From Capillimicrobium sp035565675 (GTDB lineage: Bacteria > Actinomycetota > Thermoleophilia > Solirubrobacterales > Solirubrobacteraceae), in contig DATMSA010000091.1 in the NCBI GenBank assembly GCA_035565675.1, forward strand, positions 1 through 64,000: DNA of 64,000 nucleotides, given 5' to 3'. Under the pieces are notes generated by a model. The model made no database searches, was not told the DNA's origin, and saw only the letters and a list, made by a program, of their open reading frames with translations. The first letter of the stretch is position 1; each line of letters begins with the position of its first letter. A program made the translations under genes and the position numbers. Shown in pieces: positions 26,604 to 37,714 of this stretch.

Positions 26604-27209
26604 TCAGCCCGACGGTGCGCAGCTCTGGCGCACGTTGCCGAGCGTGAACGCGACGCGCTGGCCGCGACGCTGCAGCGTCACGTGGCCGTCGACGTCGAAG
26701 ATCGTCCAGCCCGTGCCGCCCGGCCCCCGGCCGGACACGCAGCGGCGGGCGACCCGCTTGGCCGGCTTGCAGCCGAGCCCGCGGGCCTGCACGTCGCGCA
26801 GGCGGATCGTCGCGCCGGCGATGCGGAAGCGCAGGTTGCCGCAGTCGCGCATCCGCGGCGGGACCGCGAACGTCATCGCGATGCTCGCCCCCGCGGGGAT
26901 CGGCCCGGTGATGATCAGGTCGGCGACGAACTCCGAGCCGCCCATCTGCATCGAGAACCCGGCGAACCCGTAGGACGCGGTCAGCGAGGGCTCCGACGGG
27001 ACGATGGACTGAATCTCCAGGTCGGTGTCGGTCAGCTCCACGATGATGCGGTCGCCCGTGGCCGTGCCCTCGAGCGGCACGGTGGCGACGCAGCGGTCGG
27101 CCCCGCCCTGGCACTGGACGGTGTGATCCGCGGCCTGCGCCGCGGCCGGCAGCCCGGCGGCGGCGATGGCGACGGCCCCCGCCAGCGCGGCAATCCATCT
27201 CCCTCGCAT
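26604..27209 (-). CDS. Hypothetical secreted protein
   Basis: 201 residues. A signal peptide (MRGRWIAALAGAVAIAAAG, cleavage near AQA-ADH) precedes a beta-rich extracellular domain with six Cys (VQCQGG, DRCVAT, RDCGNL, GLGCKPA, RRCVSG, QSCAPSG), likely three disulfides. I do not recognise the family. ATG 27209 gives the correct signal-peptide placement. Its promoter region abuts the left 22-base repeat of the inserted element, so the insertion may have altered what lies upstream of it. Confidence 0.7.
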   Translation of the reverse strand: MRGRWIAALAGAVAIAAAGLPAAAQAADHTVQCQGGADRCVATVPLEGTATGDRIIVELTDTDLEIQSIVPSEPSLTASYGFAGFSMQMGGSEFVADLIITGPIPAGASIAMTFAVPPRMRDCGNLRFRIAGATIRLRDVQARGLGCKPAKRVARRCVSGRGPGGTGWTIFDVDGHVTLQRRGQRVAFTLGNVRQSCAPSG

Positions 27210-27243
27210 GCGCCCATGCTCTCGGGCGCGGGGGCGCCGCGTC

Positions 27244-27265
27244 AAGGCACGGCGTCTCAGATGTA
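27244..27265. repeat. Left direct repeat (attL-like)
   Basis: 22 bases beginning AAGGCACGGC and ending CTCAGATGTA, identical to 28209-28230. It marks the left boundary of the low-G+C insert, 35 bases upstream of the secreted-protein start at 27209. Confidence 0.8.
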
Positions 27266-27315
27266 CCCCCGTCGGGCTACCGCATGCCCTTCCGCGTGCG
27301 CGCCCGGCTAGGCCG

Positions 27316-27696
27316 TCAGCAGATCGCGAGCTCGCCGCGCAGCGACTTCAGGTCACTGACCTGTTGCGGATGCACGTAGCGGTGGTGGACAGGCTTCTCG
27401 TCGCCACGCGTCGAGACGTCAATTCGCACGCGTCTCAGGACGCGATCGACCAAGCCGCCAATCCCACGCCTGATGTGCGGTTCGATGAGCATCTCGGCGC
27501 CGTCAGCCCTGACGAGGATGAGCGATTCACCCTCGGCAACCGTCGCGTTAAGGACGTCCGAGAACCGCTCCAGGTCGGAGACCGTCTCCGCAGGGAGAAT
27601 CGTGACCCGCTCGGGGTAACCCGCTCCGTCGCCGTGGATAACGGCGCTTTTGAAGACTTCTCGGGCCACCAACTGGTTGTGGGTCAACTCGGTCAT
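27316..27696 (-). CDS. Unknown protein of the inserted element (126 residues)
   Basis: Starts MTELTHNQLVAREVFKSAVI and ends RGELAIC. The predicted content is a helix, a beta-rich middle (ESLILVRADGAEMLIEPHI), a basic helix (GGLVDRVLRRVRID) and a His-rich segment KPVHHRYVHPQQ. No signal peptide or membrane segment is present. I recognise no family. The ATG at 27696 overlaps the stop of the upstream gene by 4 bases (ATGA), so the two are co-translated and likely function together. Base composition is well below that of the host genes. Confidence 0.75.
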   Translation of the reverse strand: MTELTHNQLVAREVFKSAVIHGDGAGYPERVTILPAETVSDLERFSDVLNATVAEGESLILVRADGAEMLIEPHIRRGIGGLVDRVLRRVRIDVSTRGDEKPVHHRYVHPQQVSDLKSLRGELAIC

Positions 27697-28001
27697 GAGC
27701 AGAGGATGCCCCAGTTATCGGTCATCCAGTCGATGACCTTCGCCCGCGCATCGTTGCTGTCGGAAACCGGGAACGGGAGAGGCTCCGGCTCTCCCTTCTC
27801 TCCGTGAGGGTAACGGTGCATGTGGTGCACGTCCACACCCTCGCGCTCGTGACTGTTGTCGACGGATACGCAGGTCTTCCACTCGCCGTCGCGTTTGATC
27901 CTCAGCATCAACGCGTACTCGTCATCGTGGCTGCCTGATAGGTGGATGATGTCGACCTCGTCCCAGACAATCACGTGACGTATCTGGCGATCTTTGCCCA
28001 C
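27693..28001 (-). CDS. Unknown protein of the inserted element (102 residues), possible toxin- or DUF6516-like layout
   Basis: Starts at GTG 28001, the first start after an in-frame stop, with GGAAG 10 bases upstream. It begins MGKDRQIRHVIVWDEVDIIH. A beta-rich core (YALMLRIKRDGEWKTCVSVDN) is followed by VDVHHMHRYPHGEKGE and a C-terminal acidic/aromatic helix (AKVIDWMTDNWGILC). The order strand-strand, H-x-H-x-Y-x-x-G, helix resembles short proteins grouped with toxin-like DUF6516, but residue identity is too low for me to claim it. Partner gene overlaps by 4 bases. Confidence 0.75.
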   Translation of the reverse strand: MGKDRQIRHVIVWDEVDIIHLSGSHDDEYALMLRIKRDGEWKTCVSVDNSHEREGVDVHHMHRYPHGEKGEPEPLPFPVSDSNDARAKVIDWMTDNWGILCS

Positions 28002-28208
28002 TGATCAAACACTTCCACGGATACGGTCTCGGCGTTAACCTCGGACGAGCCGCCATGACCGCAGCCGTGTTGACCCAACCATCTGATCCACGGGCGGGAA
28101 CCACCAGCGCCGGTCGTGGGCCGAAAGATGCGGTCGCTCTGCGGCCGTTAGAGCAGATGTTGTGGGTGCGGCAGGTACGCAACCCGACCGCTTGGCCAGC
28201 GGCAGGCG
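28002..28208. other. Non-coding right part of the inserted element
   Basis: About 207 bases between the first cargo gene and the right repeat. It must hold the promoter of the minus-strand gene pair and any recombinase-binding sites. I see no convincing gene and no clear long repeat here. Confidence 0.4.
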
Positions 28209-28230
28209 AAGGCACGGCGTCTCAGATGTA
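28209..28230. repeat. Right direct repeat (attR-like), overlapping the rrf2 stop
   Basis: Identical to 27244-27265. Read on the minus strand it contains TAC ATC TGA, the last two codons and stop of rrf2, plus 13 bases. Integration therefore keeps the gene's coding end intact, the usual arrangement for site-specific integration into a gene's 3' end. Confidence 0.8.
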
Positions 28231-28614
28231 GTACATCGCCACGCCCGCCTCGCGGACCTCCTGGTCCACGATGTCCTGGATCGTGGCGGAGGCGAGGACG
28301 TCGCGGGCGGCGGAGGCGGCGGCCGCGAAGATGCCGCCGGCGTCGCGGCCGAGCGGGCCGTCGAGCAGCTCGACGACCTCGAGCACGGTGATGTCGCGCG
28401 GCTCGCGCGCGAAGAGGTAGCCGCCCTTCACGCCGCGCTGGGAGCGCAGCAGGCCGGCCCGACGCAGCACCGCGAAGAGCTGCTCGAGGAACTGCACGGG
28501 GATGTCGCGGCGGCGGGCCAGCTCCGCGATCGGCACGGGGTCCTTGCCCCCGGCCCGGCCGAGCTCGGTGAGCGCCTGCAGCGCATAGGGTGACTTGGAG
28601 GTGATCGACAGCAC
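28222..28614 (-). CDS. Rrf2-family transcriptional regulator lacking Fe-S cysteines
   Basis: 130 residues, the typical Rrf2 size. A winged helix-turn-helix spans SPYALQALTELG, IAELARRRDIPVQFLEQLF and LLRSQRGVKGGYLFAREP. IscR/NsrR-type members bind a cluster through three Cys near residue 90-105; here the corresponding segment (DGPLGRDAGGIFAA) has none, and the protein has no Cys at all. It must sense something else or act as a plain repressor. GTG 28614 gives MLSITSKSPYALQ, the family start. The 3' end forms the integration site of the inserted element. Confidence 0.85.
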   Translation of the reverse strand: MLSITSKSPYALQALTELGRAGGKDPVPIAELARRRDIPVQFLEQLFAVLRRAGLLRSQRGVKGGYLFAREPRDITVLEVVELLDGPLGRDAGGIFAAAASAARDVLASATIQDIVDQEVREAGVAMYYI

Positions 28615-29002
28615 GGCCGCATCCGATCGTAGGGCACGGGCCGGGCGCCTCGCGCGATTCGCGGCGCCCGTCGCCCTGATGGCCGCCATCTGGGTCCTGT
28701 CCGACCAGGAGCAGGTCGGGCCCGACCTGGGCGCCTGGGCGCGCCTGGCGACCTCGGCCGTGCACTTCGCCGAGTTCGCCCTCCTGTTCGCGCTCTGGCG
28801 CTGGGCGCTGGGCCCGCACCGCGCGCCGCTCGCCGCCGCGATCGCCTTCGCCTGGGCGATCCTCGACGAGGTGCACCAGTCGTGGGTGCCCGGCCGCGAC
28901 GCCGACCCGATCGACGTGCTCGTCGACGCCGCCGGGATCGCGGTGGCCTGGTGGCTGCTGGCGCGCCGCGACCGGCGCGCCCGCGCCGCTCGCGCCCGCT
29001 AG
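28601..29002 (+). CDS. VanZ-like membrane protein
   Basis: About 133 residues with three to four membrane helices. The motif AWAILDEVHQSWVPGRDADPIDVLVDAAG (positions about 87-115) is the VanZ signature D-E-x-x-Q-x-x-x-P-x-R-x-x-x-x-x-D-x-x-x-D. VanZ proteins affect low-level glycopeptide tolerance; most homologues are uncharacterised. GTG 28601, 10 bases after AGGG, is chosen; TTG 28595 and ATG 28679 are alternatives, though the last cuts into the first helix. The start overlaps the start of divergent rrf2 by 14 bases. Confidence 0.75.
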   Translation: MIDSTAASDRRARAGRLARFAAPVALMAAIWVLSDQEQVGPDLGAWARLATSAVHFAEFALLFALWRWALGPHRAPLAAAIAFAWAILDEVHQSWVPGRDADPIDVLVDAAGIAVAWWLLARRDRRARAARAR

Positions 29003-29175
29003 GACCGCCGCCGCGAGCGCGGCTTGGCCTTCTCGGCCTTCTCCTTCGCGGCCCGCCGGTCGGCGGCCTCCTGCTTGAGCCGGGCCTGCTCGGCGGCGAA
29101 CTCCTCCGCCCGCTCGGCGGGCGTCGCCTGTCGCGGTCGCATCGACCGCGCCGAACGGCCTTCGGGAACTGCCAT
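28999..29175 (-). CDS. Small highly charged helical protein (58 residues)
   Basis: Begins MAVPEGRSARSMRPRQATPA. The middle is an alternating Ala/Glu/Lys/Arg helix (ERAEEFAAEQARLKQEAADR) and the end is basic (KAKPRSRRRS). AGGTG lies 7 bases before ATG 29175, a good ribosome-binding site that favours it over GTG 29184. Unknown role. It overlaps the vanZ-like 3' end by 4 bases. Confidence 0.5.
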   Translation of the reverse strand: MAVPEGRSARSMRPRQATPAERAEEFAAEQARLKQEAADRRAAKEKAEKAKPRSRRRS

Positions 29176-29299
29176 GGTCAGCACCTCGCTCCCGCCCCCT
29201 GGGGCACTCGGCCACCGCGCGAGGAGAGGGACGTGGGCCCCGGGCGCGGCGTTCCTGCTGGGAATCAGGGTACTGGGGCGGCCGGACCGCCCGGCGCGG

Positions 29300-30388
29300 C
29301 TACAGCCAGCCGCGCTCGGTGGCCAGGAGGACGGCCTGGGCGCGATCGACCGCGCCGAGCTTGCCGTAGATGTTGTGCAGGTGGGTGCGGACCGTGGAGG
29401 TCGACAGGTCGAGCTCGAGCGCGATCTGCTTGTAGACCTTGCCCTCGGCCAGGCGCTTGAGCACCTCGAGCTCGCGCGCCGACAGCGGGCACGGGTCGAT
29501 CGCCCGGTTGCGGCCCGTCTGCGGGTAGGGCAGGTCGTACATGACCGTGCGCAGCTCGCTCGGCCCCAGCCCGACGATGCGCGCGACCTTCAGCAGCTCG
29601 GTCGGCGAGACCGCGCCGCCCTGCGCGTAGTGGGCGAGCATGTCGGCCAGGCGGACGTACGCGGCCTCCTCGGTCGCGTCGTCGGCGTGGTGGCGCTCGA
29701 TCGCGCTGGCGACGCCCTTGGGCAGGCCCCAGCGGCGGGCGAGGACGCCGCCGACGAGCGCGTGGTCGACGCCCAGCTCGCGGCGCTCGCGATGGATGCG
29801 CTCCTCGGGCGTGCGGGCCTGGCCGTGCACCTGGCCGGGGTAGCCCGGGTAGGCGTGCATCAGGACGAGCTTGCCGATGTCGTGCAGCAGCGCCGTGACC
29901 ATCAGGCGGTCGCGCTCGTCGTAGCCGGTCTCGGTCGCGATGCGGTCGGCGGCGCGCTGCGTGGCGACGCCGTGCAGGCGGAAGCGCTCGGGCGCCGCGT
30001 CCCAGGTTGCCGTGCGCTCGAAGAAGTCGAAGGTGCGGGCGCGGGTCGCCAGCGACTGCACCGCCTCGGGGGACAGGAGCTCGACGGCCTTGACGATCGA
30101 CTCGACCTTGCCGCGCGTGCGGCCCTCGACCTGGTTGGCCAGCCGCAGCACGGCGATGACCAGGGCCACGTCGGACTCGACGGCGGCGACCACCTCGCCC
30201 GCGGAGATCCGCTCCTGCCCGACGACGCGCAGCAGCCGGTTGCGGGACTCGGCGAGCGCCGGGAAGGACTCGAGCGCCTCGAACGCGGCGGTGAGCCGGC
30301 GTCCGTGGCCCTCGTTGTGGCGGCCTCCGGCCGCTTGCGCCGGCGACGTCGCGCGAGGCGGGGCGGCTGCGGGGGCGGGTGAGTTCAT
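29300..30388 (-). CDS. HDOD-domain protein with C-terminal LuxR helix-turn-helix
   Basis: 362 residues. The HDOD domain occupies about 35-260: RLTAAFEALESFPALAESRN at its start and an intact HD motif in TALLHDIGKLVLMHAYPGY near 175, with a further H-H pair in AIERHHAD. The C-terminal 65 residues are a classical LuxR/GerE helix-turn-helix: PLSARELEVLKRLAEGKVYK, then STVRTHLHNIYGKLG. There is no receiver domain. The ATG at 30388 has AGGA 10 bases upstream; an ATG at 30409 (MEQETPD) is the alternative. It lies 128 bases downstream of gltX on the same strand. Likely a transcription factor whose activity responds to a second messenger or protein partner bound by HDOD. Confidence 0.85.
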   Translation of the reverse strand: MNSPAPAAAPPRATSPAQAAGGRHNEGHGRRLTAAFEALESFPALAESRNRLLRVVGQERISAGEVVAAVESDVALVIAVLRLANQVEGRTRGKVESIVKAVELLSPEAVQSLATRARTFDFFERTATWDAAPERFRLHGVATQRAADRIATETGYDERDRLMVTALLHDIGKLVLMHAYPGYPGQVHGQARTPEERIHRERRELGVDHALVGGVLARRWGLPKGVASAIERHHADDATEEAAYVRLADMLAHYAQGGAVSPTELLKVARIVGLGPSELRTVMYDLPYPQTGRNRAIDPCPLSARELEVLKRLAEGKVYKQIALELDLSTSTVRTHLHNIYGKLGAVDRAQAVLLATERGWL

Positions 30389-30516
30389 GTCCGGGGTTTC
30401 CTGCTCCATGGCGATGAGGGGCGGCCTCGCGTGCGTGCTGGCCGAACTGATCCGGTTATCGGCAGCGCTGGACGTTTGATTGAGGGGTGCGCCGAAACCC
30501 CCGGAGATCCCCGTGT

Positions 30517-31839
30517 CTACGCCAAGGCGGCATCGATGCGGCGCAGCGTCTCGGCCCGCCCGAGCAGCGCGATCATCTCGAACACGCCGGGCGAGATCGT
30601 GGTGCCCGAGAGCGCCACGCGGATGGGTTGGAAGACCTGCTTGGGCTTGGCCTGGCGCTCGGCGACGAGGGCCCGCAGCGCGTCGTCGACGTGCTGGAGG
30701 TCGAACGGCTCCAGCTCGGCGAGCACGGCCCGGACGGCGGCGAGCACGTCGCGGCCCTCCTCCCCCAGCCACTGCTCGCGGGCCTTGGGGTCGTCGACGG
30801 GACCGTCGAACAGCGACCCCGCCAGCGGCCAGAAGTCGGCGAGCGTCGAGATCTTCTCCTGCGAGATCGCGACCGCGCCCTGCAGCTCGGAGCGGCCGGT
30901 GAACGCCTCCAGGCGCCGCGTCAGCTCCTCGACGCTCATCGCGCGGATGTACTGGCCGTTCATCCAGCGCAGCTTCTTCTCGTCGAAGCGGGCCGGGTTC
31001 TTCTGCACCCGCTCGAGGCTGAACTGGCGGATCAGCTCCTCGGTGGACAGGATCGTCTCGTCGTCGGCGGCGCCCCAGCCCAGCAGCGCCAGGTAGTTGC
31101 GCACCGCCTCGGGCAGGTAGCCGGCGTCGCGCAGCTCCTGCACCGACGCGGCCCCGTGGCGCTTGGAGAGCTTCTTGCCGTCGGGCCCGTGGAGCAGCGG
31201 CAGGTGGCAGTAGATCGGCTGCGGGGCGCCGAGCGCCTCGAGCACGAGCAGCTGCTTGGGCGTGTTGGAGTAGTGGTCGTCGCCGCGGACGACGTGCGTG
31301 ATCTCCGCGTCGAGGTCGTCGACGGCGACCGCCAGGTTGTAGAGCGGCGAGCCGTCGGCGCGCGCGATCACCGGGTCGTCGAGATGGACGTGCTGGAAGG
31401 CGGTCTCGCCGCGCACGATGTCGCGCACGACCGTCGCGCCCTCGTCGGGGACGCGCAGGCGCACCGCGCCCTCGTCCTCCGGCTCGCCGCGGAACCCGCG
31501 GTCGTGGCCGTGGCGCTCCTTGTAGGCCTTCACGTCGTCGGCCGTCGCCGTCGAGCGGTAGGCGTGGCCGTCGGCCAGGAGCTGCTCGATGACCTCCCGG
31601 TGGCGCGGCTCGTTGGCCGTCTGGAAGATCGGGCCCTCGTCGTGGTCGAGCTCCAGCCAGCGCAGCGCGTCGAGGATCTGCTCCACGTTCTCGGGCGTCG
31701 AGCGCTCCCGATCGGTGTCCTCGATGCGCAGCACCAGGGTGCCGCCGGCGTGGCGGGCGGCCAGCCAGTTGTAGAGCGCGGTGCGCGCGCCGCCGATGTG
31801 GAGCGCACCGGTCGGAGACGGAGCGAAGCGGACCCTCAT
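30517..31839 (-). CDS. gltX: Glutamyl-tRNA synthetase (probably non-discriminating)
   Basis: 440-residue class I synthetase charging tRNA(Glu) and, given gatCAB in the same region, probably tRNA(Gln). HIGH-type motif HIGG is at about 14-17 (FAPSPTGALHIGGARTALYN), and the KMSKS-type motif is KLSKRHG near 232. The anticodon-binding C terminus is present. Length is slightly shorter than the usual 460-490. ATG 31839 is 29 bases from the divergent nfo gene. The non-discriminating inference rests on GatCAB, not on a discriminating residue I could verify. Confidence 0.95.
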   Translation of the reverse strand: MRVRFAPSPTGALHIGGARTALYNWLAARHAGGTLVLRIEDTDRERSTPENVEQILDALRWLELDHDEGPIFQTANEPRHREVIEQLLADGHAYRSTATADDVKAYKERHGHDRGFRGEPEDEGAVRLRVPDEGATVVRDIVRGETAFQHVHLDDPVIARADGSPLYNLAVAVDDLDAEITHVVRGDDHYSNTPKQLLVLEALGAPQPIYCHLPLLHGPDGKKLSKRHGAASVQELRDAGYLPEAVRNYLALLGWGAADDETILSTEELIRQFSLERVQKNPARFDEKKLRWMNGQYIRAMSVEELTRRLEAFTGRSELQGAVAISQEKISTLADFWPLAGSLFDGPVDDPKAREQWLGEEGRDVLAAVRAVLAELEPFDLQHVDDALRALVAERQAKPKQVFQPIRVALSGTTISPGVFEMIALLGRAETLRRIDAALA

Positions 31840-31868
31840 GGGCGCCGCATGCTAGACACCCGGGCCGG

Positions 31869-32729
31869 ATGCTCATCGGTGCCCACGTCTCCCCCGCCGG
31901 CGGCCCGGCGAAGGCCGTCGAGCGCGGCGTCGAAGCGGCCTGCCGCTCGATCCAGATCTTCAACCAGAACCCGCGCGCCTGGAAGCCGACGGTCTACACC
32001 GACGAGCAGGTGCAGGCGTGCCGCGAGGCGATGGCCGACTCGCCCGTCGACGCGCTGCTCATCCACGCCGTCTACCTGCTCAACTGCGCCAGCGAGGACC
32101 CCGAGATCCGCGCGAAGTCGCTGACCTCGCTGGTCGCCTCGCTGCGGGCCGGCGACGCGCTCGGCGCCCACGGCGTGGTGTTGCATCCCGGCTCGGCGCT
32201 CGGCGGCGACGTGTCGGCCGCGATCGAGCGCGCCGGCGCCACGATCCGCGAGGCGCTGGCCGAGTCCGACCGCTGCCCGCTGCACCTGGAGAACACGGCC
32301 GGCGCCGGCGGCACGCTGGGACGGTCGTTCGAGGAGCTCGCCGCGCTGATGGACGCCGCCGGCGGGGACGCGCGCCTCGGGCTGTGCCTGGACTCCTGCC
32401 ACCTGTACGCGTCCGGCTACGACATCGCCACCGCCGACGGGCTGGCCGCCGTGATCGACGAGTGCGACGAGAAGGTCGGCCTCGACCGCCTCGGCTCGCT
32501 GCACCTCAACGACTCGCAGACCCCGCTGGGCTCCAACCGCGACCGCCACGCGCCGGTCGGCCACGGCGAGCTGGGCGAGGACGGCTGCGCCGCGTTCCTG
32601 TCGGAGCCGCGCTTCCAGGACCTGCCGCTGATCCTCGAGACGCCGGGTCCGGGCGAGAAGGTCGCGACCGCCGAGCACACGCGCTACGTCGTGGCGCTGC
32701 GCGAGCGCGGCCTGGAGGCGCGCGGCTGA
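31869..32729 (+). CDS. nfo: Endonuclease IV (AP endonuclease)
   Basis: 286 residues. It incises DNA 5' of abasic sites in base excision repair. All zinc-ligand motifs are seen: IGAHVSPAGG at the N terminus, IHAVYLLN, GVVLHPGSALG, LHLENTAGAG, LGLCLDSCHLYASGYD, LGSLHLNDSQTPLGSNRDRH and PLILETPG. The length and order match Nfo. Divergent from gltX; the ppk2 gene ends 7 bases after it on the other strand. Confidence 0.96.
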   Translation: MLIGAHVSPAGGPAKAVERGVEAACRSIQIFNQNPRAWKPTVYTDEQVQACREAMADSPVDALLIHAVYLLNCASEDPEIRAKSLTSLVASLRAGDALGAHGVVLHPGSALGGDVSAAIERAGATIREALAESDRCPLHLENTAGAGGTLGRSFEELAALMDAAGGDARLGLCLDSCHLYASGYDIATADGLAAVIDECDEKVGLDRLGSLHLNDSQTPLGSNRDRHAPVGHGELGEDGCAAFLSEPRFQDLPLILETPGPGEKVATAEHTRYVVALRERGLEARG

Positions 32730-32736
32730 CCGCCGG

Positions 32737-33498
32737 TCAGGCGGGCGCCGGGATCGGCACGCCGGCGTCGCGCAGCCCGCGCTCGAGCGCCTCCATCGTG
32801 ATCCGCATCACCGCGACGCGCCCGTAGGACTTCGACTCGGCCGGGACGACGTGCCAGGGCGCCCACGGGGTCGACGTGCGCTCGAACATCTCCTCGATCG
32901 CCACCTTGTAGGCCTTGCGCTTGTTGCGGTTGCGCCAGTCCTCGTCGGTGAGCTTCCACACCTTGATCGGGTCGTCGCGGCGCTTCTCGAAGCGCCGCAG
33001 CTGCTCGCCCGACGAGATGTGCATCCAGATCTTCACGAAGATCATGCCCTCGGCGGCGTGCATCTGCTCGAAGTTGTTGATCTCGTCGTAGGCGGCGCGC
33101 CAGCGGCTCTCGGGCGTGAGGCCCTCGATGCGCTCGACCAGCACGCGCCCGTACCAGGAGCGGTCCAGCACGGCCATCCCGCCCCAGCCGGGGAGCTGGC
33201 CGACGAAGCGAGACAGGAAGTGGTGGCGCTTCTCGTCGGCGGTCGGCGCGGCGAAGCTCGCGACCCGCACGTGCCGGGCGTCGAGCGGCGCGACGAGGCG
33301 CTTGATCGCGCCGCCCTTGCCGGCGGCGTCCCAGCCCTCCATCACGACGCACAGCGGCGGCCCGAGCCGGCCGGAGCCGAGCAGGCCGCCGGCGGTGAGG
33401 CGAAGCTGCGCGAAGCGGCGTCCGAGCCGCTCCAGCTCGCGCTGCTCCTCGTCCTTGCTGATCCTGAGCGAGAGATCGACGTCGTCGAGCCGGCCCAC
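32737..33498 (-). CDS. ppk2: Polyphosphate kinase 2 family protein
   Basis: 253 residues. PPK2 enzymes phosphorylate nucleoside mono- or diphosphates with polyphosphate. The Walker A is MEGWDAAGKGGAIKR (about 54-68), the Walker B/lid region is MAVLDRSWYGRVLVER (about 108-123), and NNFEQMHAAEG and WHVVPAESKSYGR follow. A single PPK2 domain of this length suits class I/III enzymes, but nucleotide specificity cannot be told. Start GTG 33498. It lies 19 bases after the dnaE stop on the same strand, so it may be transcribed with dnaE. Confidence 0.92.
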   Translation of the reverse strand: MGRLDDVDLSLRISKDEEQRELERLGRRFAQLRLTAGGLLGSGRLGPPLCVVMEGWDAAGKGGAIKRLVAPLDARHVRVASFAAPTADEKRHHFLSRFVGQLPGWGGMAVLDRSWYGRVLVERIEGLTPESRWRAAYDEINNFEQMHAAEGMIFVKIWMHISSGEQLRRFEKRRDDPIKVWKLTDEDWRNRNKRKAYKVAIEEMFERTSTPWAPWHVVPAESKSYGRVAVMRITMEALERGLRDAGVPIPAPA

Positions 33499-33517
33499 GA
33501 CCGCGACAGTACCCGGC

Positions 33518-37033
<3,516 letters not shown>

Positions 37034-37100
37034 CGGGGTCCTGCAAGCTACCCGCCGGGCCGGACGGCGCCGGGGCCGATGCCGCAAACTGGGACCTTCG

Positions 37101-37637
37101 ATGTCGGGCCTGTCGACCGAGCGCCTCATCCTCCGCCGCTGGCGGCCCGACGACCGCGAGCCGTTCGCCGCGATGAACGCCGACCCGGTCGTCATGGAGC
37201 ACTTCGTCGCGCCGCTGACGCGGGCGCAGAGCGACGCGTTCGTGGACGCGATCGAGGCCGGCTTCGACGAGCTCGGGTTCGGGCTGTGGGCGCTCGAGGA
37301 GCGGTCGAGCGGCGCGCTCCTGGGCTTCACCGGGCTGTGGCATCAGGTCTTCCCGGCGCCGTTCACCCCGGCGGTCGAGGTGGGCTGGCGGCTGGCGCGG
37401 CCCGCGTGGGGGTTCGGCTACGCGACCGAGGCGGCGCGGGCGTCGCTGGCCTACGGGTTCGACGAGGCCGAGCTGGACGAGATCGTCTCGATGACGGCGA
37501 CGACGAACGCGCGCTCGATCGCGGTGATGGAGCGCCTCGGGATGACGCACGACCCGGCCGACGACTTCGACCACCCGAAGGTCCCGGAGGGCCATCGGCT
37601 GCGGCGGCACGTGCTGTACCGGGCGCGGCGGGCCTGA
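37101..37637 (+). CDS. GNAT-family N-acetyltransferase (RimJ/RimL type)
   Basis: 178 residues. LSTERLILRRWRPDDREPF at the start, VGWRLARPAWGFGYATEAARA (acetyl-CoA motif A, about 93-113), TNARSIAVMERLGM (motif B) and a C-terminal HRLRRHVLYR are typical of RimJ/RimL-like acetyltransferases that modify protein N termini or small amines. Substrate unknown. It is convergent with the SIS-domain gene, with a strong hairpin between them. Confidence 0.88.
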   Translation: MSGLSTERLILRRWRPDDREPFAAMNADPVVMEHFVAPLTRAQSDAFVDAIEAGFDELGFGLWALEERSSGALLGFTGLWHQVFPAPFTPAVEVGWRLARPAWGFGYATEAARASLAYGFDEAELDEIVSMTATTNARSIAVMERLGMTHDPADDFDHPKVPEGHRLRRHVLYRARRA

Positions 37638-37643
37638 GCCACA

Positions 37644-37694
37644 CGTTGCTTGTCAGGTTGGTTGCCTCTGGGGGAACCAACGTGACACGCAACG
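37644..37694. terminator. Probable bidirectional terminator hairpin between convergent genes
   Basis: Arms 37644-37663 and 37675-37694 pair at 18 of 20 positions with an 11-base loop. It begins 6 bases after the GNAT stop and ends 20 bases before the SIS gene stop. There is no long U-tract. Its AT content is higher than the surroundings. Confidence 0.6.
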
Positions 37695-37714
37695 CGACGA
37701 GCGGGGCGCCCGCC

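Larger units (their letters stand above)
27244..28230. mobile_element. Small integrated element flanked by 22-base direct repeats at the 3' end of rrf2
   Basis: Two perfect 22-base copies (27244-27265 and 28209-28230) enclose 943 bases. The right copy contains the last two codons and stop of rrf2 plus 13 bases beyond. Removing one copy and the insert would restore rrf2 followed by ordinary G+C-rich DNA. The insert is clearly less G+C-rich (roughly high fifties percent across 27316-28001 by eye) and uses codons such as ATA, GAT and TTG rare in its neighbours. It encodes two unknown proteins in an overlapping pair and no integrase, so it was probably mobilised in trans. Confidence 0.7.

Noticed and set aside
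27922..28215. A 97-codon minus-strand frame in the right part of the inserted element
   Set aside because: It overlaps the better-supported 102-residue gene in another frame and has no ribosome-binding site or recognisable features.
30410..30516. Possible terminator between gltX and the HDOD gene
   Set aside because: Only a 5-base GGGGT/ACCCC stem with no T-run; too weak to call.
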